This document shows positions 48,887 through 59,369 of a DNA stretch of 64,000 bases, piece by piece. The stretch is from Dryomyza anilis. Its lineage: Eukaryota; Arthropoda; Insecta; Diptera; Dryomyzidae. The DNA is taken from NCBI GenBank assembly GCA_951804985.1, contig OX638131.1, positions 1,736,001 through 1,800,000 of the forward strand, given 5' to 3'. The notes beneath the pieces were generated by a model that worked only from the letters and a program-made list of their open reading frames with translations, ran no database searches and was not told the DNA's origin. A program made the position numbers and the translations under genes. The stretch's first letter is position 1; every line of letters starts with the position of its first letter.

Positions 48887-49989
48887 AATACCTACCAAAT
48901 TTAAAACAAAAAATTACACATCGTTCAAAAATCTCGTTATCCCAAAACTTATGCGACAATCAACGCACAGCAGGAGAACATTTAAAAACAAAACAACAAA
49001 AATAAAATCATAAAATCATTATCCTTGTGGCTTTCTGGTTTGCTACCGTATACATCGCAGTACGTGCGAGCCAGGCAGGATAAGACAAGGATCAGCATAA
49101 TTGATTCTTTTCAGCAATTTCATAGTCGCTTGAGCATATTGTCTGCTGCTCCGAGCGGTAGCAACGAGAACGAGCAGCTAGGCAGACAGAGTGGCGGCGA
49201 CTAAGCGACTCAGAGACTACTCAGCCTAAGATGAGCAGCCGCCTAATTATAAATGTGCGTTTTTAGTGCTACGCCCACACTTCGTGTTGAATGGAGGCAC
49301 GTAGAACATCAAGTCCTGCGGGAATTGGTCACACTACTACGCAGTACGAAACAGTTCGACTGTTCACGCCGCAATAGAATAGACGAAAGTACTAAAGGAT
49401 GCGTTTATCTAAAGTCACGCACAATTTACAGTTAGTCACTGAAAGACAGACAGACAGTTCGCTGAACTGCATGCGTCCCCGGGAAGCACTACAAATTCTG
49501 CATAATTATGACGTTCAGAAATATCAGAGAGTTAACACTGCAGATAATGAAGCGGTCTTATCGCACATTTGGTACAGGACAAAAAAAAACTCCCGCATGG
49601 AACTCTCATATTTTTAACTTCAAGTAAAAATGTATTTTTCAAGCCTAAACTTAAAATAAAATCTGAGACAGCAAAGTTTCCCAGAATGATAACAGTGGTT
49701 TTAAATTAATTGTAATTCGAAAATAACTTTTTGTGGGAAATATTTGTGAAGAAGTTTTTTTTTTTTTTAATTTCCGTTTAAAAAGAACATTTTGAAGTCA
49801 TTCCATATATAGTGTTCTTATCCAAAAATGTCATAACTGAATGTTTCTCTGTCTGAAAATTTTATTGGGACATTTCAAATGGAAACTAAAAAAATATGTG
49901 AAGTGGAATATATCATTTTTTATAACTGAATTAAAAACACTTTCATATTAGAGGATCTATCCTAAGTATATATGATAAAATAGGAAGAA

Positions 49990-50052
49990 ATGATACAATA
50001 TATGATACGAAATATGATACAAAATATGATACGAAATATGATACAAAATTAG
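49990..50052. repeat. short minisatellite (ATATGATACRAA)n
   Basis: About five copies of AAATATGATACGA/AAATATGATACAA alternating. Confidence 0.8.
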
Positions 50053-50254
50053 CTCAGTATTCTATTTTAACTACATACATTCTTCAAAAATGGAATACCA
50101 CACATATCTATACAAAAAATTCCAATAATTATGATAAAAAAATTACAATAATTATATATTGAAGAAAAAAAGGGGGTTTCTATTTACCACAATTATAAAA
50201 ACACTGCAAAACGAGAAAAAAATGTCCCATGGATATGTCATATTTCAATTCTAT

Positions 50255-50660
50255 ATAACTTTCAAGTGCTAATTTTAACTGTTTTCTCAGTTTTATCCAA
50301 TTGCGTGTCGTTTTTCAGAAAATAGCAATTTTAGGCATTTTTAAGCCACTTTTTAGAATAAAAAAAATTTAGTACTTACAAAACTAGTTTAACAAAAAAC
50401 TTTAAACGTAATTTTTGTTTTAACTATAAGGCCTTATTTTAATATTTTAATAAATGCCAATATTTCTATGTATTTTTATGAAATTTGAATCTGAAATCGG
50501 GAAATTTTGATTTTTTGTTTAGACTATTTTTGAATTATTTTTCACCATTTAGGAAATAATTACAAACCAGAATATGATATATTTTTATCTAAAACATAGT
50601 CAAAACTAATAATCAAAACTTCTAACTTTTCAGTATCGATTCTACTTTTTAAAATATGCC
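50255..50660. repeat. dispersed repeat, family 'TTTTTAGAAT' copy 2
   Basis: GCCACTTTTTAGAATAAAAA, AACTAGTTTAACAAAAAAC and TTTAAAATATGCCCT appear in the same order as at 4.7-5.03 kb. Confidence 0.5.
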
Positions 50661-50718
50661 CTATTACATTCGCGAATCTACAAATTCGAATTCTATAGAA
50701 TTGATTTATGGAATATAC

Positions 50719-50912
50719 GGCCGTGTTCCGGCTTTCGATCGAATTTCATATACAATTTGTAAACAAACGGTTTTGAATTCGATGTCACAATACAAAAATT
50801 TGTTTTTCAAACGAATTCAAATCGTTGAATTTTTGTTCTGATTTTATATGTTCATATTTTATATGAAATTCGATTGGAATTCGATCGAAAGTCGGAACAT
50901 GGCCGATACATA
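50719..50912. mobile_element. foldback element with GGCCGTGTTCCGGC ends
   Basis: GGCCGTGTTCCGGCTTTCGA + TCGAATTTCATATA at the left is mirrored by TATATGAAATTCGATTGGAA + TTCGATCGAAAGTCGGAACATGGCC at the right (given in pieces). Central part is AT-rich and non-coding. Confidence 0.75.
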
Positions 50913-51184
50913 AAAAAAATCGTGGTGATATAATTTTTCCAATTTTAATACTAATTTCTAATTGATCACACTCGATTTTTATTTAAGTATTTCCCCTACT
51001 AAATTTCTGACTTATTTTAAATTAGCGCTGAAAAACTAAACCTCAGAATGTTTTTCAAATTTGTTTGGGATATTTGTTTCGAAGTAGAAACTTCCTAGGC
51101 TAAATATAGTATTGCTCAAACAAAAAAGTAATATAAATCTGCATAAAATACATTTATTTTTATAATAAATATTTAACCTATGAC

Positions 51185-51380
51185 ACTCAGAAAAAAGACA
51201 CTATTAATATTGGTTAATTGATTCAATAGTATACAATAAATAAATATTTTCATATAAACACAAAAACAATTTAAAAGTAATTTGTACTATTTAATGGGAT
51301 TTACCTATTAAAATAATAATATATACTATTGACTAATTTCAATTGCAAACAAACTATTGATTTTATAGTTGGACAGTGTA
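51185..51380. mobile_element. palindromic MITE, ACTCAGAAAA family, copy 3
   Basis: Starts ACTCAGAAAAAAGACACTAT. The family interior CATATAAACACAAAAACAAT is present; the right end is decayed (GGACAGTGTAG). Confidence 0.7.
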
Positions 51381-51479
51381 GGGAAGATAATGTTCGTCAT
51401 GTTCCTGGTCGAGTTCTGATTATGTAAAAATACAAATATCAGTTCTCGATTAAACCCCTCAATTTCTACTAGGGTTAAC

Positions 51480-53040
51480 CAGTCAAAATTTATCATCTGC
51501 ATATGCTAAAGGACCATATTGAAACCATATCAAGAGGTACTTGCGGCTCTAGTCACTTGGATAAATACTGCCTAATTGAGTGGACTGACAAAAGGCGCTC
51601 AAATATTAACAGGACGCTTTATACGTTTTTTGTGCGTCAGGTTTTTGAACCGTTTGACTGGGCAGTCGAGTGTTCTCCGACGTGCTGCTTTAATTTCCAA
51701 ACAAACCACGCGGGTGGCTTGAAGTTCTCTGTCACGTGTTGCCATTTGACATAATTTTCCCCCGTTCGGTTGCGTTCCGTTTAAAACGAAGACGATTTTC
51801 GCCAGCTGCATACCGTATATTTCTATTTTGTATGCCTTGCATATCCTGGTTGGCTTATTTCATATTTAAATTCGAGAATTTTTGCAAAATTTGTTAGCAT
51901 TTCGCACCCAAAATGTGCTATTGCTGCTGCTACTGCTGCTGTCTCAATTAACGACAACGCACTAAGCCGACAACAATATCGCCGGATGATCCCTAATCCT
52001 CTGCATGTTTTTCACATTCAACCCAATTCTGTGCTGATCCAATTTCATTGTTAATTACTGTCAGTCAGTCAGTTAGTCTCTCTGTCGCATAGTTTGGCTC
52101 TTTCGCACCTCGTCAACGGCCTCGTCATTATGTCCTGTCGTTCGTATTGTCCTTGCAAACTGTTTGAACTTGTTTTAAGTTGTTGGCGACGCCCGTCTTT
52201 CAAGCCAACTGAATGGCACAACAAAAACAACGTCAACAACAGCAAAATATTTGCAGATCCGAGATGATCGAGGACTATTTGTCGCCTCGAAGTTGACACC
52301 TTTTCTGCGATTGAGATTTCGAATTCGATCGCGTTGTGGAAATGCGTCGTTCAAAAGAGTTTGGCACGTCCGTCTGTCCGGATGTTTGGCACGTCTGTCT
52401 GTCCGCTCGTCAGTCTGTCATTGACAAAAGAGTGACATCGGAAAAAACAACACTTTGAGACTGTGTCGTCAATGAAGCTACCAGGGCAATTGAATCAGTA
52501 TCTCGCACGGATTTCGAGTGCCTTTCATGGCAAAATAAGCCGGGACAGTCAGTTACCTGAAGTCCCTACGTGTCTGCCTGCATTTTTATGTGTCTGTCTG
52601 TCGTTCTCTCAACTGTCAACTGTACAGGCGCGATAATTTGATTGAATTGTCAGGCTTTCGAAAGAATCGGCCGAAGATGTGCCAGGCACCCTAATTGGCG
52701 GGCCCGAATTTAAGTCTCATTTGAGGCACATTTTGTGGATTTACGCTTGTTGGCTGCCGTTTGTGCCACAAATTAGCTCTGGTGCGATAAACGCAGCAGA
52801 CCCTATGCGAACGGACGACCGGATTACTAGACACGGACCCTTTTGCTGCTGTTTGATTGACATTCGTTTTGAGTTTTAATCGAATATTTTCCCAATCACT
52901 TAATTTTGGGTGATTTTCGCAGCTTTTTGCGCAAAATTATCGAACGAAAATCAGGACAACTGATGGGATTAAATTTCGTTGCGAAATACAAATGCAACTG
53001 ATTGCGGCGCATTGAAATTCGAGCTCGCGTGTTTAATTAA
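51480..53040. other. GC-richer unique block inside the PR-domain intron
   Basis: Contains GCTGCTGCTACTGCTGCTG (about 51,924), many TGTCTGTC stretches and CpG-containing words. No exon recognised; candidate intronic regulatory DNA by composition only. Confidence 0.35.
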
Positions 53041-53269
53041 CGAAAGGATTATGAGAGTCGGGTATATGCTATATACAGAAAATAGAAAAACTGGTACACT
53101 AGACAAAATATTTGGCAGACTCGAGGTAGAAAGATTTTTAAGCAGACAAATGCGAACATTCTATCAAAATCTGTCTATTTTATGCCAGACCTCAGAATAA
53201 TTTTATAACTTCCTAAGAAACATCTGTGTGTTTTTCAAAGATATGCCCCAAATATTGCCAGGAATTTAG

Positions 53270-53385
53270 TACGGTATTAATTGCATTTATTAATCAAACC
53301 AGCAATGAAATTCACTGATTTAATAAAAACATTTGTTTCAATTAATATCGGTTGCTATATTTACGTCGATTATTTTTTTCTGTCC
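53270..53385. mobile_element. partial MITE, ATAGCAACCGACATTAATTG family
   Basis: ATTAATATCGGTTGCTATAT + TTACGTCGATTATTTTTTTC + TGT matches the right end of the element at 5.14-5.36 kb; the left part is shortened. Its end lies about 45 bp from the exon A splice donor. Confidence 0.65.
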
Positions 53386-53428
53386 GGAAAAAAAACCAAA
53401 TATAGCAGAAACTAAAGATGTTACTAAC

Positions 53429-53928
53429 CTCCCATGCCAGTTTCCGATCCGTTGGCTCGTTGCTGAACTTGACGGCGAACGGACCGAAGCGCGTGCTTCG
53501 TCGCAGTGGCACTTTGGCGTAGACGCCGTTCTCACGAATGTCCAGATCACAGATGGGTTCCTGCAGACGCGCCATTTCGGAGAGGAAGCGGCCCGCTTGC
53601 ATCTTGCTGTTCAGTAGCTGATCCATGTGAGGCTGTTGTAAACGCGACGTGGGCGAGTCATGCGTCGTCGTTCCTGGCGAATGTGGTGGACCTGAGGTTA
53701 GTGGGGGCAGCGTCGGCGGTGGGGGCGACGCGCTGCCAGAGACTGGACTCAGCGCGTAGTTTTGTGGGCCAGCAGCGGTGCTGCCGTTTTGCAGCGCTGC
53801 CAAATGATTGTAGTCGAAATCCTTTGTATAGGGCGGTGCCAGTAGTTGTGAGTGGAGTAGGCTCTGATGGAAGTTGCCAAGCGTGTGATGGGAGCGCGCG
53901 CCTGTCTCGTACTCGTCGCCACTGCTGC
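53429..53928 (-). CDS. ham: hamlet coding exon A (Ser/Pro-rich leader and start of PR domain)
   Basis: First confidently coding exon of the fly PRDM3/PRDM16 homologue Hamlet, a nuclear zinc-finger regulator of neuronal fate in Drosophila. It encodes 166 residues after a split codon (two leading bases). The first part is low-complexity, with a polyproline stretch and HHTLGNFHQS. The last 44 residues (EPICDLDIRENGVYAKVPLR onward) begin the PR domain, whose GVYAKVPL...RFGPFAV pattern matches the start of PRDM3/16 PR domains. The acceptor is a good pyrimidine tract ending tttgcag just above 53,928; the donor is gttagt at 53,423-53,428, leaving phase 0 after LAWE. The reading frame stays open upstream to a possible Met at 54,022, but the acceptor makes intron more likely there. 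The true start codon is probably in an upstream exon. Confidence 0.9.
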
Positions 53929-54540
53929 CTGCAAATAAACGAGAGAGAAGAGATGCCGTTAGAGATGTTATAAAAAATAAAATACTATAGATCCTGCCAG
54001 GGTAACTAAACGCACCGGTCACGTAGCGCTCGCCTGTCTAATCTCATGGTTGACAGTGCACGAGCGTCACAGACTGCGTGACCAAAAGAAAAAACAAAAC
54101 AATAAATTCAACAATAGATACTGATAAGCAGCACTACAGACGGAAGTGGTGGTGGGGCTGACAGTTGATTAGAGTCTACAAGTAAATTGACGGTATCTGA
54201 CAACTGATCGCGCGAGCAGCGATTGCGAAGCTCGCTACTGTGTCATCGCTGTCAACTCGTTGGAGCTGCAGCTGGAACTGGAACTGGGTGCTGTCGATAT
54301 CAGCGACAAGCTGATTGTCCACTGATTGACAGAAGCGATGTGTTGACAGACAAGAGGCAACGTACTTGAACGAGGCTGTTACGAGGTGTTAAATTTGCAG
54401 TGACATCGATTAAATTTTGAGATTTTGAGCAATTGCTAATCGTATTCGTTAATTCTGCTGAAATGTTATGAACAGCGCATTGGTAAAATTCAGATTTTAT
54501 ATTTCAAATCAACTCTTTTCGTTTTATATTTACCCCAGAG
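53929..54540. other. sequence directly upstream of hamlet exon A
   Basis: Unique-looking, moderately GC-rich, with alternating GCTGGAACTGGAACTGG words (about 54,266). Could be intron, or promoter of a shorter isoform starting at the in-frame Met at 54,022; not decidable here. Confidence 0.35.
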
Positions 54541-54610
54541 TGTCAAAAGGTAGTGCAAGTCATTCGCCCCCATTACAAAGTAATCGAGTTTGATTGTGAA
54601 CGCTTTATTT
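54541..54610. repeat. fragment of dispersed CCATTACAAAGTAATCGA repeat
   Basis: Matches the phrase at about 14,392 with similar flanking words (GTCATTCGCCCCC versus GTAATGCGTCCTC). Confidence 0.4.
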
Positions 54611-55270
54611 TTTTAATATGTTGAAATTGTACTCTGAAAATATCTCCGAAATGCGATATTCGTTTTACCGCAATACTTTTACCACTAGGGCGCCATTCGC
54701 GCAAATTCACCATGCTCGGAGCCACGTGCGATCCTGTGCAAACAACGCGTGCAGCGAGTGTGAAGCTTTGAACCGTACTGCGATCTGCGATCTACGAACT
54801 GCGTTTGTTTGCTTAGGCCTGCCGCATAGGTGCGATCTTGGCAGTACGTTTTATGGCCGGCCACACGATTTTCGCGTCTTCAGCACACTCGAACTCGATC
54901 TTTTGCAATTGGGTCCGATCATTTTTCACATCCTACCACAAAAACAAACACTCTTCGCACTGCTTATCGTTGCGAACAAACAGCGTTCAAGTGTTTGTTT
55001 GGACGCCGCAAAGGATGATGCGGAAGGATCGTAGGATTTTTGCTGTTGCTGCTGCCTGTGAGTTATCGGCGCGCAGATATCCAATTTCGAGAATTATCTC
55101 TGCAAATATCGCACTTCTTTGGTGTTTTATTTTTATTTTTTTTTATTTACGTTGTTGTTATTATCCTGTGAAGTACATCGTCAACACGGATCAAGGCACT
55201 GTTTTTGTTATCCTTGTTATTGTACTCCACGCCATGGGTGCGATTTCGATATTGTCGAAATATTGGTAGG
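54611..55270. other. GC-richer block upstream of hamlet
   Basis: Includes the candidate exon at 54,848-54,932 on the minus strand and a 138-codon plus-strand frame with no recognised domain. TGCGATCTGCGATCTACGAA is a small internal repeat. Confidence 0.3.
54848..54932 (-). CDS. candidate upstream hamlet exon (unproven)
   Basis: Within the first kilobase upstream of exon A, minus-strand sequence after a T/G-rich tract ending gtggtag reads an open 28-codon segment (DVKNDRTQLQKIEFECAEDA, then KIVWPAIK). It can end at a gtactg donor after one base of a codon, exactly the phase exon A needs. It lacks a start codon, so another exon would be required. The donor is weak and I do not recognise the peptide. 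It may be chance; an open run of this length is not rare at this base composition. Confidence 0.22.
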
Positions 55271-55504
55271 TTTCGATCTCACATTTCATGGTAAATAAAA
55301 CCTTGATATGGCCAAGAGAATCAGCGATAACTTAGTTCAGTATTTGAAATATATTTTTTATAAATACATTGAAATGAACTGGACTAATTAAAAAAATAAG
55401 TTTTGCCTAAATCAGAGATATAAATGCCTAAATCACCAAAGATTAAAATTAAAACAAATCTGTGTTTAATATAATTTAATTGCCTTTTCCTGAGTGTATT
55501 GATT

Positions 55505-55713
55505 ACTCCAGAAGAAAGTCGTATTAAAATTGGTCAATAGGACACAATAGTATACAAAAAATAAATATTTTCATATAAACACAAAAACAATTAAATAGTA
55601 TTTAATAGTATTTTGTAGTATTTAATGGTATTTACTCATTAATATAATAATTGATCCTATTGACTAATTTTAATAGCAAAGAAACTATTGATTTTATAGT
55701 ATTTATTCTGAGT
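55505..55713. mobile_element. palindromic MITE, ACTCAGAAAA family, copy 4
   Basis: ACTCCAGAAGAAAGTCGTAT at the left and ATAGTATTTATTCTGAGT at the right, with family interior. Confidence 0.75.
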
Positions 55714-57134
55714 TTATAAAAGTTTAGTAATTAAATATTATTTAAAAAGATGTCTAGACAATATTTTTGTCAGACTCGAGGTGGTTTCGATTGATTTTCA
55801 TCAGACAAAGACAATGTTTTTATAATAAGCTTATCCATTTCTGCCTTTCCTTGTCTGGAATATGTTTATAATCAACTACAGGCTTTCCACAAACTTTAAT
55901 ATAGCTGTATTTTTGAAAAATTTCAAAAAATTGGACTGTATAACGTCCTTGTATATCGTCCTCTCAACTAGATTATCAAAATTTCAATGTTAGAATACCA
56001 AAAAAACATTTTACATCCAACGATTTCTAACATACCTTAACCCGAATCGACCTAGTGTGACCAAATGATCACAGTTATGATGATGCTACAAAAGCAGATG
56101 TCAAAACAGTTACAAACGCCAACTCAATTATTATTTTTTCGTAAATAAAAATTATTTTAATGTGTAATCATCGAAATAATAAATTGTAGTGCATTTTTAG
56201 CTTTCGACCTCTATTATTTTTAATTTGGCTAGGTTTTTAAAATTGTATTTGTCATATATATTTTTCCTTGTGTCCTAATTAGGAAGTCAAAGAAGTTTCA
56301 TTCCAAAATTCGAAAAAAGTCAGGAAGATTTGGGTTAATGAGAATAGGTTAATCATACAAATGGTTTTTTCATTTTGGAAAATTTATTATTAATGTACCC
56401 AGTATGTTATGTCTCGGAGCTCTTCGATGATCGACGTTTTCTCGAACTAACTTCGACAAAAAAGTTCGATATCATTTATTTAACGCTACTAATTTTTAAA
56501 ATTATTCATACTATAACATTTTATGATATGCTACGATATTTTAACATATTTCACATTGATATTGCAATATTTTTCGAATCGATCTCGATATCATTACAAA
56601 TTCAATGCGATATCGATCCAGAGTCATTTTATTTTCGTGTCGAAAAAAACTGCGATATGGCGTATCGATCAAAACAAGCAATTTAGTAGTGTGATTCGAT
56701 ATCGAACGATTCTCCGATTTATCGTATGGTTCTCGCCTCAATATCGAAACGAATGGCAGACGCGGAAATAATTTTAAAAATATGTATTTGGAAAAAATGT
56801 ATTTGATAAGTTTTATTTTTATAACGACGATATATTAACGTTTCTATAGACAAAATGTTTGTCGGACTCATGCAGTCTAAGTACAAATATAATCCCAGAA
56901 ATATTGTCTGTAGTTATAAATTTTATATTTGGAAACTCGTAAAAAGTACCTATTAAATTTAAACTTTAATGTTTAAATCTCCAAAAAACCTAATAAAATG
57001 CAAATTTTGAGAACTAATATATCTCACAATTAAAAAATAATTATCGAAATTTATTTGAAATGGTAAAGTAAAAAAAAAACTTCTTTAAATTAGTTGTAAT
57101 GTTTTTTAATTTTAATTTTGATGATATTAAATCT
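55714..57134. other. AT-rich sequence with an ATCGAT-rich block
   Basis: Mostly unrecognised. At about 56,420-56,760 there are many TCGAT/ATCGA words, including GATATCGATCC and GTATCGATC. Confidence 0.35.
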
Positions 57135-57190
57135 ACACTCTGCAAAAATACTATAAAATCAATAGTTTTTTTGGTATTAAAACACGATTT
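57135..57190. mobile_element. MITE fragment, ACTCAGAAAA family
   Basis: ACACTCTGCAAAAATACTAT + AAAATCAATAG, then truncated after TTTTTTGGTATTAAAA. Confidence 0.65.
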
Positions 57191-57415
57191 GGGTTAAGGT
57201 CCAAACAAAATGTCCGCAATTTTTCAGGAATACAGATATATTAAAAATTAGAGAAAGTCTATGTCAGGCTAACAGCATATTTCAGACATATAAAGGCAGA
57301 AAAAGGGAAGCTTGTCATTGCCTGATTAAAATCACTCAAAAAGTATTTTTCTAAACCATCTCCAGCATGCCAAAATGTTGTCTTTTTTAAAATTATGTCA
57401 TTACCAAACTGTTAT

Positions 57416-57628
57416 ACACTCTGAAAAAATACTATAAAATCAATAGTTTTTTGCTATTAAAATTAGTCAATAGGATAAATTATTATTTTAATAGGTAAAT
57501 ACCATTAAATACTACAAAATACTATTAAATGCTATTAAATTGTTTTTGTGTTTATATTTGTTTTTTGTATACTATTGAATCAATTACTGTCCTAATGACC
57601 ATTTTTAATAAGCTTTTTTCTGAGTGTA
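57416..57628. mobile_element. palindromic MITE, ACTCAGAAAA family, copy 5
   Basis: 213 bp, left ACACTCTGAAAAAATACTAT and right GCTTTTTTCTGAGTGT, complete inner arms (CTATTAAAATTAGTCAATAG; TCCTAATGACCATTTTTAAT). The best-preserved copy. Confidence 0.85.
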
Positions 57629-58080
57629 AATTATTTAAATTGTAATGCAAGAGAGTCACAATTTTCGATTTTAAAAACCGAATTTTAAAATCGAAAATAA
57701 TGAAAAAATAATGAAAACGACAAAAATAACTCGGATCTATGTAATTCTGCTAAATATTAGTTTAGCCGTATTGAATATCGACAGAACTTCTTGGGTGATA
57801 ACTTTTCGTACCTGACATTGCATAGCGGTCGAAAAGCATTTTCGTGTTATCCTGTATCCTGAATAATGCACTTTTAAGTTGGTAATGTGTCTTTCAATTT
57901 AGTTGTTCAGAGCAAGTGTCAAACCATGGAATGCATGCTTTAAGATATATTTTTTGTATCACTTTTCTTTTAGAAAGAATCACTTTTATTTTGTATCACT
58001 AAAACCACAGACAATTTTATAATAGTAGGATTAAACTAAAAACTTTTTTGTATTTTTGATTTTCTTTTGTTTTAGAATTA
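57629..58080. other. AT-rich spacer
   Basis: No feature recognised. Confidence 0.35.
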
Positions 58081-59130
58081 ACGGTTGTAAGAAGTGTATC
58101 GTAATCCCGCGCGTAACGGTAAAGCTATTGATAACCACTGCGCAACGGAGCTCGAAGCAGTTTTCAGTGTCTGTCTGACGGACGTCCTCGCAAGACTAAA
58201 TGCGAACGGGATTCACTCGGATGATGATGACGACGACAACGCCGATGATGACAGAATGTTTTGATTACGATTGTCAAACACGAACGAGCGCACAACGGAA
58301 CGAACGAGCGAATGAATGAATCTGACTGACTAAATAAATGCGGAACCGAGTCGATGGTTGGTGGTAACATCACCATCAAGTATCTGAGAGACTCTGTATC
58401 TGCGTATCTCGCATCTCGCACTAGCATCCGCAGACAACAAGGGATGAACTCAGCTCAACTCAACTCGCCTCGTCCAAGAAAAAAACAACACTGTGACAGC
58501 GCCGGGGATCCTTAAAGCAGTGTAAATCTGTGTGCGTGTGTGTGTTTGTGTAAATACGCCGCAACACGTTCATCCGTCCGTCCGTCTATCCTTCCGTATG
58601 TCCGTACGTCCGTCTGTCGCCTGGCACTGTGCTCTGTGTTGGTTTACGAAATGAATCTGTGTCATTTCTGCACCAAACGAACGGGAGGACTTCTCTGCCG
58701 TTATCTCATTTGCCGTCGCACCAACACAGCCAAGCGCACACATCGCACTCACCACTGCGTGTGTCACACACATACACAATCACCGCGCCGCAGGCACAAC
58801 GACTGCACGGCGACAACGACGACGAACTCATTCATCCGTTTCCGATTCGAATCCAACGCGTTCACTGAGACTCGAATTCAACTGAAAGCTAAGCAAAAAC
58901 CACCGGAACGGATGGCAGCCTGAGTTTGTGGTTAAAATGCGGCTGTGGGCTCGGGTTTGAGTTCGGCAGTCAGTCTGCGGCGAAGCGGCGAATTCGCCAG
59001 CACCGACAAAAGAGTTGGGTAAACTAAATGACGACGGGCCATGGACGCAATTATGAAAAAAAGCCGATCATTACTTCTGACGGCGGAGAGAAATCAAGAA
59101 GGATGATATTTACAGCGCGCAGCATCTTCG
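58081..59130. other. GC-richer block far upstream of hamlet
   Basis: CpG-containing, with GATGATGATGACGACGACAA, TCCGTCCGTCCG and GTGTGCGTGTGTGTG runs and overlapping low-complexity frames on both strands. A plausible place for the ham promoter or a 5' leader exon, by position and composition only. Confidence 0.35.
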
Positions 59131-59369
59131 CGATATAAAACTGTTACACTATGCTTTTCCTTCGACGATTTTTTTGTTTAAATTGCTAAACTTCTAAAAG
59201 TAGATTCTATTTTACCATACTGCACTGTGGGACAAAAACTTACTTTAAATAAGTTTCAGAAAATTGAAAAATATTTCAGTAGGTTGAAAATGAATGCAAA
59301 CTTAAAAACAAACAAAAAATTAAAAGCTTTAGTGAAAAAATTCAAATGTTGACTGTCTTGAAATCAAAT

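Larger units (their letters stand above)
45177..53428 (-). other. ham: hamlet intron A-B (8.25 kb), element-filled
   Basis: Splits the PR domain. Contains AT microsatellites (45.44-45.96 kb), several palindromic elements, an INE-1-like element (48.16-48.89 kb), a repeat related to 4.6 kb, and GC-richer unique blocks at about 49,020-49,600 and 51,480-53,040. No further exon recognised. Confidence 0.75.

Noticed and set aside
53929..54022. In-frame extension of exon A to a Met at 54,022
   Set aside because: A strong pyrimidine-rich splice acceptor sits at the exon border, and the added residues look like translated intron; kept only as a possible alternative start.
54618..55034. 138-codon plus-strand frame upstream of hamlet
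   Set aside because: No recognised domain; overlaps the candidate minus-strand exon and a small internal repeat.
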